From assembly GCA_028532985.1 (NCBI GenBank), contig JANCIK010000013.1:1364001-1428000 (forward strand): a DNA stretch of 64,000 nt, given 5' to 3'. This document shows positions 36,637 through 47,950 of this stretch, piece by piece; the stretch's first letter is position 1, and each line of letters starts with the position of its first letter. Under the pieces are notes generated by a model. The model did not search any database, had not been told where the DNA came from, and saw only the letters and a program-made list of their open reading frames with translations. This stretch comes from Stropharia rugosoannulata (lineage: Eukaryota > Basidiomycota > Agaricomycetes > Agaricales > Strophariaceae). The position numbers and the translations under genes are program-made.

Positions 36637-37100
36637 GTCCCGTGATGTATAGTAGTATATTAATTTATGGTCCCATACCATTTATTATTCCAGACCGGCG
36701 ATTCTCATCATGCACCGCCGGTTTTCATACAATCATTTGTTCAAAATCAGCCATGAACCACGGTAATATACTAGCCTCACACTGGTCCCCTGAAAAATAG
36801 TAGTATATTGAATTTGAATAGCGCCGGTCAACGATCGAAATCGCCAGTCTAGCACAGCCCATCTGCCATTTGACACCGCTGCTCGACATAGAGAACCGCC
36901 GGTTGATCTTGCCCTGACGACCATCACCATTTGTCGACAATGGCCCCGTAAAACACGGTAATATACTAGAAAGCTATTAGTCCCGTGTGACATGGTAGTA
37001 TACTAGTTCTGCAATGGCTCAAAATAACTCCGTGATCTACGGTATAATAATAGTTCACTGTAGCACTATAGATTACGGTACCCAGGCACTGTCCTATGTG
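36637..37100 (-). repeat. KDZ right terminal inverted repeat, 464 bp
   Basis: Inverted match to 20564-21027. It ends CCTATGTG at 37100. The TET/JBP gene starts 67 bp inside it. Confidence 0.95.
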
Positions 37101-37135
37101 AATTAAGGGCCAAAATGCGTGTCCCGCAGCAAGGC

Positions 37136-39222
37136 TCAGGTCTCCATATTGTCGCCCTCAGCGTTGACAATTTCCTTGTCAGCGGAGGCCTCGGGGCTCG
37201 GGTTGTCAACAACGACAGGAGAAGACTTGTAGGATCGAATAGGTGCCTTGCCTTTGCCTTTACCCTTGCCCTTGCTTTTGGGAACCGATGCGCGGACCTT
37301 GGAAGCCTTAGAAGGCTGGGGGGCGGGGATGAAGGACGAAGGGTCTTGACGAGGATGCACGGGATTGTAAAAGGAGGAAGAAGGAACGAAGTCGACCGGA
37401 TGGTCGGGGTCCAGAGGCTGGCACAGAGCATTGTAGGACGCGCAGAGAGCCGAGAGATCCATATGGCGCAACACGTTGAAAGTCTCGCAGTCGGAGAAGC
37501 GCGCACCGATCACAACATTTGTGGGGAGGGTCGCAGCCATAGCTTGCGCAAGCTGGATGAGCTGGATTAGCTCAGCGAAGTACAAGCGCTGAAGGCCTCG
37601 GCGGGACTCTTCTGCGGCGTGCACCTGCTGACCATATGCCTCGAGACAGGCGAAGGAAGCTTGAAGCTCTGAAAAGAAGAGAAAGTCAGTAAAATAGAAA
37701 GAAAAGATAGAAGATGCACACATACCACGGGGAGAAGTCCGATGCCAACCAGAAGTCCCCTCAAGGGCACTGTCGAGTTCGACACTAGTCATCATATGGA
37801 GGCAAGGGCCCTGGTTGCTCAAGCGACAACTGGTGCATTTCCTGCCAGGACCGCGCAGGAGACAAAATGACTTGTGAGAAGTGGTGTCAGAAGATTCATC
37901 TTGAGGGTGCCCGCAAAGAGAACAAGAAAACCCAGGCTAGTGTTGAAAGAGTTAGATAAGACAAAATTTTGAAAGGAAACACAAAACGTACGATCACGGC
38001 AGTGCTCAGCTGCTCTTCTGAAGGCAACTGGCGCATCTGAATGGCATCGGGCAAAGGTTTGCCCGCCAAGGCAAGCGAAGCAGAATAGACGCCGGGGAGG
38101 AGATTAAAGATTGGATAGGTAGACTGGTAGGCAACCTTGGAGCTGTCCACGCCTACCAAACGAGGGAGCTCGGGGAGGCCACTGGGGACTGCCTCCAAAG
38201 GTACCACCTTGGTGCACGACGCACGCTTCTTGGAAAGGGGGGCAGATGTGCATGCGCGGGAAGGACCAGCTACGGCCTCTTGGATCACTAGAAAAGAATC
38301 AAGAAGAAGAAAAAGGCCAGTAATTAAGGGAACGTTACCAGGAGTCTCGATGACGGAGTGCGTACGCTTCGCTAACGGAAGGTCGGGGATGGGCAAGGAT
38401 GAAAGGGGTACAGGCGCAGCGCGCTTGCGTTTGGAAGAGGTGGGCGCAGAATCAACCATGATCGAGGACTCCGGGTCTTGAGGAGGGGGCGGAGTTGGCA
38501 AGGGCAAGATGTGCCTCCGTTTGGTAGGCACAGTGAGGATGGGCTTGAAGGGTAACGGGTCAGGAGAAGGCGGGGGAGGAGTTGGAGAAGGCGAGACACG
38601 CCTCTCTTCGAGGGGAGGCGCGGGCGTTGCGTCGGTCACTGTTCCACCATGCGGGGGCCCTCCCATTGTCACGTCACGACTGGTGGGCGCAAGTGGCACA
38701 TACTGGAGACAAGGTTTGGGCTCATCCCCAGGCATCCAGAGAGGAGGGAAGGCTGTGGCAAAAGCCCCTTTGTATGAGAGAAGCTAGGGTACGGATGCAC
38801 GTATCGAACGTAAGCGGAGGAAGAAGAAAAACAGAAGAAAAAGGGAGACGCACCGGTTCGAGTATGGGCTCTGAAAACCAGACTGCCCACCTAGGGGGGT
38901 CCTGTGAGTCCCAACCGAAGGAGCCGTTGCTGTCGTTCAGGCTCAAGATAGAAAGAATGAGGGCGAGTTCCCGAACGCCCGCGTGGTGAGAAAGGTCCTG
39001 AGGGAAAGCTAGGACGTGTGCTGCAAGACCCGCGCCCAAGGTATCCCAATAACTGTTGAAAAGTGACGCTTGGGCAGCGTCGAGAGTGTCAAGGTCGCTT
39101 AGGTCATCGAGCGCGTCGAAGTTTGTAAGGGCTGGGCACAGGCGGTGGAAACGGTCGACGCCATCGCGTTTGCTATCCTCGGTGCACTGCACGATAAAAG
39201 AGAAAGCCTTTCGGAAACCCAT
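37136..39222 (-). CDS. Cys-cluster protein of unknown function
   Basis: Five exons (38854-39222, 38339-38783, 37992-38287, 37726-37936, 37136-37668) total 1854 nt, 617 aa, all phases consistent. Introns are 51-70 nt with canonical ends. The N-terminus (residues 1-125) is a helical domain I do not recognise. The middle is Pro-rich with a basic S-K-R-K-R patch (near 38430). Residues about 372-415 carry a cysteine cluster (C-S-L-C-G-H, F-C-L-L-R-G, C-T-S-C-R, Q-G-P-C). The tail has a helical L-I-Q-L-A-Q-A-M segment and a (G-K)n stretch. The layout is loosely like KDZ-element gene A, but the gene lies outside the TIR: its stop codon is 36 bp beyond the element's end. The sequence is GC-rich and looks intact. 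Confidence 0.7.
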
Positions 39223-39259
39223 GAACGTCTTGTGGTCCAGTTTAGAGAAGTAAAAGAAG

Positions 39260-39825
39260 AAAGCAGTAGGGATTTAGAGAGAGAAGCGAGAGAAAGAAAG
39301 AACGGGAGGGGCAGAGGGCCGTGTTATATACCCAGGAAAGAATAGTGAAGGAAAATTCTGGAGCATGAGAGAAGTTGAACGGCGATGAGTGCATGTCGAA
39401 TAAACTTACCGGCGACATACTAGAATAGTGTGCAGTTAAAAAGAAGAACTAGCAGGGCCCAGAAAAGGAAAGGGCAAGGCCTGATCAGGAAGGTGACTCG
39501 AGAAGGGATGTAGGCTGGCCCGAAATAGTAATAATGGGACCATTAGGAGTAAGAAATTAGAAAACAACAATAGGCACAGTGCATGCAGAAGAGGGGTTTG
39601 TCTAAAACAAGTCTAGTTCGGTGGAGGTCCAGTAAGGAGTGCCCGAAGAGGAAAATCAGGGCGCCGAATAGAGATAGGATGTAGGAAGAAGGGAGCTCTG
39701 GGTAGCCACAGACAGCAGTAACTAAGTCAGGACACGGTAGGATGGGGAAAATAGTGGACTGCTACTATAGAAGCAATGTGCGCATCTGAAGTTGACTGAG
39801 GACAGTCAAGATTTTAGTGGGGGGG
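39260..39825. other. no gene seen
   Basis: Upstream flank of the five-exon minus-strand gene, with purine-rich runs near 39250-39310 that could be its promoter region. No supported coding. Confidence 0.4.
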
Positions 39826-41042
39826 AGACAGGGCTGCTTTTTGGCTACGGGTGTAAACAGTCAGAAGGTCCGTTAGTGGGATAGCTGCGCGCGGGAAACA
39901 CAGAGAGACTAGAGTTGAGCCTGCCTCGTAGTCTATAGCTATCAGCGCGCAAGCATCATGACTACAAGCGCCTGCACGCACCTATTGTGAAAAGGATTGG
40001 ACAGCGAACTGTACAATTTTAAAAAGTGCATAGTTTGGCCATCTGTGAGAGCGATCAGGTGTGCGGAGAACGGTTAATCACCAGCAAAGTGCGGTGTGAG
40101 TACAGCTGAGTGGGTACCAAAGGCAGTGTGAAGGGCTGTGCGCGCATCTCATGTGCGTGCATCGCAAAGGCAGAATTTGCCTAAGTCCACACATCATGTG
40201 ACCGTGGCGGCGCGCATCAAAAGACGTGCAAAAGCCCGAGGGAACGACAGACATGCGCGCAGCGAGTGCCAAGGGACCAGGACACTAAAGGGAAGCCCAG
40301 ATGCGGTGCGCAGACCTTTGGCCGTGCGTTGCTAGTATTTACTTTACCCTATTAATAGTACACATGCGTGCATCGCATATAAACCTGTATTCTTGTCTAT
40401 AGTAATTTAAGCAATTGTCTACCCACTAGATCTGTGTGCTGGGTTCTGTCCCAGGCCGTCAGCAGGCTGTGTTTAGCTTTTGTTAGGGTTTTAACTGTGA
40501 AGTATTTGTGAATCATAGGAGTTTTGGATAGCTTCTGACCACCGGGTCATTTGGAGGACTCAGTGAGGAGTCAGTACAACCGTGTACAGAAACTCGCACT
40601 GTAGTGTTTAGACTGTGAGACTGCACTGCCGGGTGAAAGACTTTGGAGAGTCTTGGATTGTTGGACTTTGGAGAGTCTGCACATCACACGAGGTCACCGG
40701 ACCCGGAAGTGCCCGCAGTGAAGCTGTTTGCTAAAAACAACTTATTTCATTTATCATTTTGCCTAGCGCACGCCACTAGCAACCAGGCTCTAGCCGAGAT
40801 TTACTAGAATTAAACCCCTCCTTACAAATGAACTTGCAGGCACTACTTGCTATTACAAAGACTAGAGGACACAAGGTGCGCACATCGCATGCCCAGACTT
40901 GGGAACCAGAGCAGAGCATAGATTATACTAGCTGTTTAGTTGAGAGCGTTCGCTTGATCTAAGGGATAGGATCTCGCTCTGCTGGGTGTGTGTGTGTGTT
41001 GTGTTTCGCGATTTCGAGTCTAGCTATGCAGTAGACCTCTCA
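39826..41042 (+). mobile_element. family-C LTR plus leader (C1)
   Basis: Starts near gacagggctgctttttggct and ends in the (GT)n-TTTCGCGATTTCGAG leader that precedes gag in other copies. It aligns with the minus-strand LTR at 42110-45290 and with 61990-63340. A TATA-like tttaaaaagtg lies near 40020. At about 41042 it joins, head to head, the truncated gag of the neighbouring copy. Confidence 0.75.
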
Positions 41043-41980
41043 GCGCACTTGAAGTCCAGCAACACCTGGAGGTCTTCCTCCGAGATGCGCTGATTCTCCT
41101 TGCAGAGCTTCTTGAGCTGCACAATGGACCCTGTCTGAATGCTGATCACCTCCGGGTACTCGTTGAGAATCATTTTCTTGAGCTCAGCGTACCCTTTGGT
41201 ATCATAACCTGGTAGATTCTTCCACTCCTCCGCTGTCTGCATGGGTACATATTTTATTACATATCCCCTCTTCTCATCGTCCTCCGTCACCTCTGCGCGC
41301 TTAAACCAATCCTCCAGGTCCTCGAAGTACTGCGGCAGCTCATCACGCTCTGCAGCAGGATCGAAGCTCGGCACGCCGCGTGCACCGCGTACTGGCATGG
41401 ACATATCCTTAGGCATAGTTTCTGGTTCTCGTGGGGGTGAATTTCGTTCGCTTTCTGAAAGATCTGACAAGTCTCCTTCAAATATATCTCTTGCTACACG
41501 CTCTGCTTCACTTTCGCTATTTTCCGCCGTGCGCTGCACGGATGTCTTAGCAGTCCCAAATACTTCCGAGAATGGAGGAGGGGTGTCTTGGGTAGCTTGG
41601 CTATCAGAAGTACCGAATGGTGCGGTTTCAAGTGTAATATCACTGTCCACTAATTGGTCTTCTGATTCAATGCCAGATGGTGGTCCCCAAAATCCACTAG
41701 CCCCTACTCTTAATTCCGAGTCGCTTTCGGTGAGCGCACCTGGGATGTGCTGCGCTAATCCCTGAGTCTCGATCTGCAACTGTGCTTCCTCCCTCGCTCT
41801 TTTCTTTGCTTTTCTATCTCGCGTCGGTGTAATTACCAACGGCTCTACCAGCTCAGCATCTTTCTTGCTCCTCGTGGTTCTCTCGTGTGAAGGCACCGTT
41901 CCAAAGGATGGTCTGGCTTCTTCTGGCTCGGCGAGTGATGAAGGCGCAGGAAATTTGCCTCGCTTGTTACTCGTCCCCAT
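41043..41980 (-). pseudogene. family-C gag, truncated
   Basis: Starts M-G-T-S-N-K-R-G-K-F, as in the copy at 63463. The acidic/Ser-rich N-terminal half is followed by a retrotransposon-gag core (L-P-Q-Y-F-E-D-L-E-D-W-F near residue 215, then Y-V-I-K-Y-V-P and A-E-E-W-K). The last codons come from the inverted C1 leader, so the frame is cut at the junction. No RT or integrase of this family is present in the window. It probably belongs to a Gypsy-like (Metaviridae-type) lineage by gag style only. Confidence 0.75.
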
Positions 41981-42109
41981 TTTATTTGAAATTTTTGTAA
42001 TTTATTGTAATAGGCGCAAGCTGTAGTTCCCGAAACACTAAATGAGATTTCTGAACCTTCCCCTCGCGGTGGGTTCCAGATGAGAGGTCTACTGCGTAGC
42101 TAGACTCGA

Positions 42110-45100
42110 AATCGTGAAACACAACACACACACACACACCCAGCGGAGCGAGATCCTATCCCTTAGATCAAGCGAACGCCCTCAACTAAACAGCTAGTAT
42201 AATCTATGCTCTGTTCTGGTTCCCATTCTGGGCATGCGATGTGCGCACCTCGTGTCCTCTAGTCTTTGTAACAGCAAGTAGTGCCTGCAAGTTTGTTTGT
42301 AAGGAGGGGTTTAATTCTAGTAAATCTCGGATAGAGCCTGGTTGCTAGTGGCATGTGCTAGGCAAAATGATAAATGAAATAAGTTGTTTTTAGCAAACAG
42401 CTTCGCTGCACACACTTCCGGGTCCGGTGACCTCGTGCGATGCACAGACTCTCCAAAGTCCAACAATCCAAGACTCTCCAAAGTCTTTCACCCAGCGGTG
42501 CAGTCTCACAGTCTAAACACTACAGTGCGAGTTTCTGTACACAGTTGTACTGACTCCTCACTGAGCTCTCCAAATGACCCGGTGGCCAGAAGCTATCCAA
42601 AACTCCTATGATTCACAAATACTTCACAGTTAAAACCCTAACAAAAGCTAAACACAGCCTGCTGACGGCCTGGGACAGAACCCAGCACACAGATCTAGTG
42701 GGTAGACAATTGCTTGGATTACTATAGACAAGGATACAGGTTTATATGTGATGCACACATGTGTACTAATAATAAGGTAAAGTAAATACTAGCAACGTGC
42801 GGCCAAAGGTCCGTGCATTGCATCCAGGCTTCCCTTCGAGTGTCCTGATCTCTTAGCATTCGCTGCACGCATGTCGTTCATTCCCTCGGGCTTTTGTGCG
42901 TCCCTTTTGATGCGCACTGCCACGGTCACATGATGTGTGGACTTAGGCAAATTCTGCCTTTGCAATGCACGCACAGCCCTTCACACCGCCTTTGGTATCT
43001 GCTCAGCTGTACTCACACCGCTCTTTGCTGGTGCTTAACTGTTCTATGCTCACCAGTAGCTGTCCCTTTTATACATAACAATATAGTAGTTGCCCAGACA
43101 TGTTCTAATATCCACAGGGGCAGTTGCCCAAGGCCTTGGGCAACTGCCCCTTGGCCTTTCTGCACAGCATATGAAGGTATGTAAATGCTTCATTGGCCCA
43201 GGGCATCTCTGCCATCAGCTGGCATCTGTGGCATCTCAGCTGAGTTTGAAATTTAGAGAGGGCAGTCATGGCCGAAGTTTTGACCTAAGGATAGAACAAG
43301 GTCAAAAATGCTTGTGCTTACCATTACCTACACAGCCACATGTTGAAAAATGAAATTTTGTGATAAGATAGAGGCAGATTAGGGCGTCCTAAATATACCA
43401 TTATCATCCTTATCAGGCAAGATTTGATGGAGGAATAAGCAAAATGATCCCGCCAAACACAGGTAAATATTCCTCTTGATGCAGATAGATTAGCATGTAT
43501 CTTGGTCATTTCTGGGCCGATAAGCGTGATTTTGGATGCTATGGACTCCAAAAAATGAATAGAATAAGTCTGGCTAACATTTAAAAAGGTGAGACATTTT
43601 TACTGATACCAAAATGCATAAAAACAGTAATTTTATCGAAATCTGGGTTTATTCAGTTGTTGATAAAACATCTAGGCCTCACAAAATGTTGAAACAATGT
43701 AGAATATCTTTTTATAATGTATGAGACGTAGCCTGTAAATTTTCAGCCCAAAACACGCAGAATAGCACATGTGGCACCAAAAACACTATTGATGTGGAGA
43801 ACATAGGTGATGCTGCTATTCTGACCTCAAAACTGGACCAAATCTGACGTTTAAACGCTTTATAGGTAGATATTAGCTGGGATTATTAATTTACCAAGTA
43901 TGGTTTGATTCTGTTGAGTTCTGATAGCTGTATAGCAGGTGCGCTTAAAATGCGCGTTTTTACCGTATTTTGCGTGCGGTTTTATTAATACGAAGCGTGT
44001 AGAGAATATAAAGATACGACGGATTCCTTAGCTGTTTTTTGGAGCCTGTGCGCGCTTATAAACGCAACCCAGGTGTATCTTTATATTCTCTACACGCTTC
44101 GTATTAATAAAACCGCACGCAAAATACGGTAAAAACGCGCATTTTAAGCGCACCTGCTATACAGCTATCAGAACTCAACAGAATCAAACCATACTTGGTA
44201 AATTAATAATCCCAGCTAATATCTACCTATAAAGCGTTTAAACGTCAGATTTGGTCCAGTTTTGAGGTCAGAATAGCAGCATCACCTATGTTCTCCACAT
44301 CAATAGTGTTTTTGGTGCCACATGTGCTATTCTGCGTGTTTTGGGCTGAAAATTTACAGGCTACGTCTCATACATTATAAAAAGATATTCTACATTGTTT
44401 CAACATTTTGTGAGGCCTAGATGTTTTATCAACAACTGAATAAACCCAGATTTCGATAAAATTACTGTTTTTATGCATTTTGGTATCAGTAAAAATGTCT
44501 CACCTTTTTAAATGTTAGCCAGACTTATTCTATTCATTTTTTGGAGTCCATAGCATCCAAAATCACGCTTATCGGCCCAGAAATGACCAAGATACATGCT
44601 AATCTATCTGCATCAAGAGGAATATTTACCTGTGTTTGGCGGGATCATTTTGCTTATTCCTCCATCAAATCTTGCCTGATAAGGATGATAATGGTATATT
44701 TAGGACGCCCTAATCTGCCTCTATCTTATCACAAAATTTCATTTTTCAACATGTGGCTGTGTAGGTAATGGTAAGCACAAGCATTTTTGACCTTGTTCTA
44801 TCCTTAGGTCAAAACTTCGGCCATGACTGCCCTCTCTAAATTTCAAACTCAGCTGAGATGCCACAGATGCCAGCTGATGGCAGAGATGCCTTGGGCCAAT
44901 TACCCATTGTGTGTATGCTTTAGTCTTCAAGAATTCTTGCTGGGAAACTGCCCCAGGCCTTGGGCAACTGCTGCTGTGGATATTAGAATATACCTGGGCA
45001 ACTACCATTGTTTCATGTTTAAAAGTAACCACCATGGTTGCTATGCTTTCCTGATCGCTCGCACAGATGGCCAAACTATGCACTTTAGACTGTGCAGCTT

Positions 45101-45290
45101 GCTGACCAATCCATCTCGCGATACAGTGCGTGCAGGCACTTATAGTCATGATGCTCGCGTGCTGATAACTATAGACTACGAGACAGGCTCCACTCTAGTC
45201 CCTCTTGTGTTTTCCTGCGCACACCTATCCCTTTAAGGGAACTTCTGATGATTTACATCTGTAGCCAAAAAGCAGCCCTGTCACTGCAAA
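42110..45290 (-). mobile_element. family-C LTR (C2), interrupted by palindromic element
   Basis: LTR reading leftwards from about 45290 (RC of ttggctacagatgtaaatc...) to 42110. The two parts, 45048-45290 and 42110-43050, become contiguous and align with C1 when the insertion 43051-45040 and one CTATGCT are removed. LTRs flanking an intact element should be direct repeats; here C1 and C2 are inverted. Confidence 0.75.
43051..45040. mobile_element. 2-kb palindromic (foldback) element
   Basis: Flanked by a 7-bp duplication CTATGCT (43044-43050 and 45041-45047). Ends are imperfect inverted repeats (CACCAGTAGCTGTCCC.. against CAACCATGGTGGTTAC..) with a shared tagttgcccag block. Inside lie arms 43192-44017 and 44075-44900, 826 bp each, with no net indel and one mismatch found in the parts I compared, around a 57-bp spacer (44018-44074). 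It encodes nothing convincing. Transcription would give a very long hairpin RNA. Non-autonomous DNA transposon; superfamily not assigned. Confidence 0.9.
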
Positions 45291-45441
45291 CATGTCACAT
45301 TCCACAAAACTCAAAGCTGCACATTCTTGAACATGAAAACGCTTACCAGCACTACATATATTCAAATAATTAAATCACATCCATTTTTGATTAATCTCCT
45401 GCCTTATCAAAAATTGTGCATAAAACAGTCAAATTTGCAAA

Positions 45442-47950
45442 TCATTCATACATAAAAATACAAGCACTGTCATTCAGTTTCTGTATCTGGCCATGTCTCC
45501 ATTCTTCACAATCAAAGTAAGCACCAATTTCTTCTACAGGTTTGGGATAATGTCACAGTTTTATCAAATAAAAAAATTTCATGGCAACATACCTTGAATA
45601 CAACATGTCACACATATCAGGGCAGCAAGTAGTGGGCACTTATTTACCCTTCAGATATCCTTCTCCCCTACATATATGCAACATTATCAGCATTATTAAA
45701 TAAGTAGTTAATAACACACATAGCTAATTCCAAATCCCTTATTTTCTCTTCTTTCTATGCAACCAAAGTTATGTAAGATTATATACAGCATGACTAGAAG
45801 AACATAAAAATACTTACATACTGTAAATATATAAATCATGTGTCACAGTTGGACTAGACATATAGGATAAATAACATACATACTAAGAATGAAAATATTA
45901 ACTGAATAAATATAATATTCATCATAATTAATAGAAGTGGACTTAGACATACTTTATGCTAGAGATACAATTAGTAGACAGTATCTCAAATAAACAGAAT
46001 ACTCACTTCCTAGAAATAATGGAAATATAGGAAATGTTGTTAATAGATAATTTTTGATTGAATGGATAATATATCTTACTATCTAGATATAAAGCAGTTA
46101 GATTAGAAAATATAGCTAAAGAAAATGTTTCTTACTTTCTGGATATTATTAGTCAAGGGAATGTTATAATCAAGATTATATAGCTTGTTCTTGGCACACA
46201 TACCTTCTGTAAAGAAGTAGTAAAATGGGAAGGAAAGAATAATCAGTTATGTAGAATAACTTACACGCTTAGAGTAGGGCCAGGTTAATGACTTGATTAA
46301 TGTGCCATGATTAATTTCAAAGACTTTCACATACCCACTTCAAATTATTGCCACAAATTAGTATCCAATAAAAAGATAATAAAACTTTGTATTGCTTACA
46401 TCCTGTATTTGAGTGGAAGAAAATACTTGTCAGAATCTCCATGGAAATTAGTTAAACAGGTACTTGCATCCTAAAAGCATAAATTATTTGATTAAATCCA
46501 AGTAAGCTATGTATAATAGTAATGACTTACCTCCTAAGTTTGGATACAAGTCATTTAAATGTTTGTTAATTTGGCATATCTTCCATTGAAAATGGCACAT
46601 ACTTCCTAAATAGCAACATTAGCTTGGAATATATAAATTCATGACCACATACCAACTAATACCAGAAATTACATGTAATGCAAATGAGAGCATAGTTTGC
46701 TATAAAGCAGGTCACATACATCCTACAGAGTCATGTAGTCAGTAATATGTACTTCTGAAACAAATGGTTTGATACATACATTCTAGGTAGTGATATATAA
46801 CACCACATTAGACTGATTCTTAATAGAAAGTGATGTAGACATACAAGCTAGAAGCAAATAAACAATCAATACTTGATACATATCATAAAGATGCAAGATT
46901 TTGTTTACCTTCTAGAAGCAAAGTCCAGGCAGTAAATAAAAATCAATCATGTTTGGAAAAGCTTACATACTCTCTAAATAAAAATTGAATGTTTTATTTA
47001 TTGGCTGCATCCATTGAAATGTACTTACCCACTAGAAAAAATGCCCAGAATGTATAGAGTTAGTGACTTCATGCAGCATACTATGTTATATTGCACCTAC
47101 TTCCTGTGGAAATATAGTCAAGGTTGTGTCAAAACTCAGAGCACAACTGTGAAAGCCTTCTTACTGTTCTTGTTACCATTAATAAGAATTTCCAACCACT
47201 CCCATAGTAATTACTCTGGAAAATTATTACATGCCGTCCTTCCCACAAAAATAAATTATATTAGTAACTCCTTAAATCCCTGACTCTTATTGGAGTACTC
47301 ACTTGTATCAATGGTCCCATATTTTGTTGTTGTTTTTGAATATGATTGATCTTGTTTCCGAAGAAGCAAAAGTTGTGTATATAATTCACTAGAAATTTTA
47401 CGCCTATAACGTGATTTTTTGATATTTCTAATAGTAAGATGCATCAATAATTTTGTTTGAATAAACTGCTGCTTGAGGAAAATGTACATGTCTCTTACAT
47501 TTCAGGTGTGAATGTATAGGATTTTATGGTATCTGCATGTTCACCGACTTTATTGGCAAAGACCTCCCACTCTTGTAAAGTGAAATGTCCCCAAAGGTTA
47601 ACATTTTCGTAGGGACCTGTTCAATTCCCGTTGTCAGTTGTAAATTTGTGAGTAATTTTGTGGTTGCAAAACTTACTAAGAGTTGTAAGGGACGCTTGAA
47701 TGGCTGCCTCTAAGACCTGTCGTTGTTGGTTGTTCAACCAATTATTTATAATAACAAGGTCGGCGAGTCTGATGACGGTTTGAAAAAAGCTCAGGCTAGA
47801 GCGCAGACTATCAAGCAAATCATCACTATTTCCATCCTGGAATGCAGACGGTGCAGTCTCATGAACTGCTCGAAGAATTTCGAAGGAGACGTTGGCGGCA
47901 GAAACTGCGTTGACGGATGAGGTTGGCAGCAGGGGGAGTAATGGGAGCAT
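45442..47950 (-). CDS. micro-exon gene: 28-exon model with twenty 3-nt exons
   Basis: Minus strand. Exons 1-4 are 47677-47950, 47499-47616, 47303-47427 and 47177-47238. Twenty-one micro-exons follow: twenty of 3 nt and one of 6 nt (45953-45958). The three last exons are 45720-45754, 45648-45667 and 45442-45533. The total is 792 nt, 263 aa, and every phase fits. Micro-exons begin at 47101-47103 (GAA) and 47029-47031 (TGG) and end at 45818-45820 (TAT). Each is a whole codon in phase 0. They follow YAG or AAG acceptors and are followed by GTATGT, GTAAGT, GTAAGC, GTAAGA, GTGAGT, GTAGGT or GTAAAC donors, with one GCAAGT. Most introns in the array are 47-73 nt. The encoded segment starts E-W-Y-K-L-N-D-L-E-E and ends R-K-K-I-E-H-K-Y-Y, a charged helix running into K-E-E-K-I-R-D-L. 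I recognise no family. Alternative: one 1.4-kb intron replacing the whole array would also keep frame. Confidence 0.75.

Larger units (their letters stand above)
20564..37100. mobile_element. KDZ DNA transposon with TET/JBP cargo, 16.5 kb
   Basis: Defined by terminal inverted repeats of identical length, 464 bp: 20564-21027 and 36637-37100. The ends read CACATAGGACAGTGCC inward from both sides. At least three mismatches are visible between the TIRs. The element carries five genes: two plus-strand and two minus-strand intact models, and one plus-strand gene broken by an insertion at 31060-33418. KDZ (Kyakuja-Dileera-Zisupton) transposons associated with TET/JBP genes are established in Agaricomycetes (Iyer and colleagues, 2014). 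No target duplication is visible: the 7 bp outside are aggatag and aattaag. This suggests rearranged or decayed flanks. Confidence 0.9.

Noticed and set aside
20557..37107. A short taagg match as the KDZ target duplication
   Set aside because: It is not adjacent to either end and its distance differs on the two sides.
46747..46756. A 22nd micro-exon at the tttcag/aagt site (minus strand)
   Set aside because: It would split a normal 57-nt intron into two pieces too short to splice and would break the frame.
45818..47103. Treating the micro-exon tract as a tandem repeat or CRISPR-like array
   Set aside because: The 47-73-nt intervals have no shared sequence beyond splice-site consensus, and spacing is irregular.
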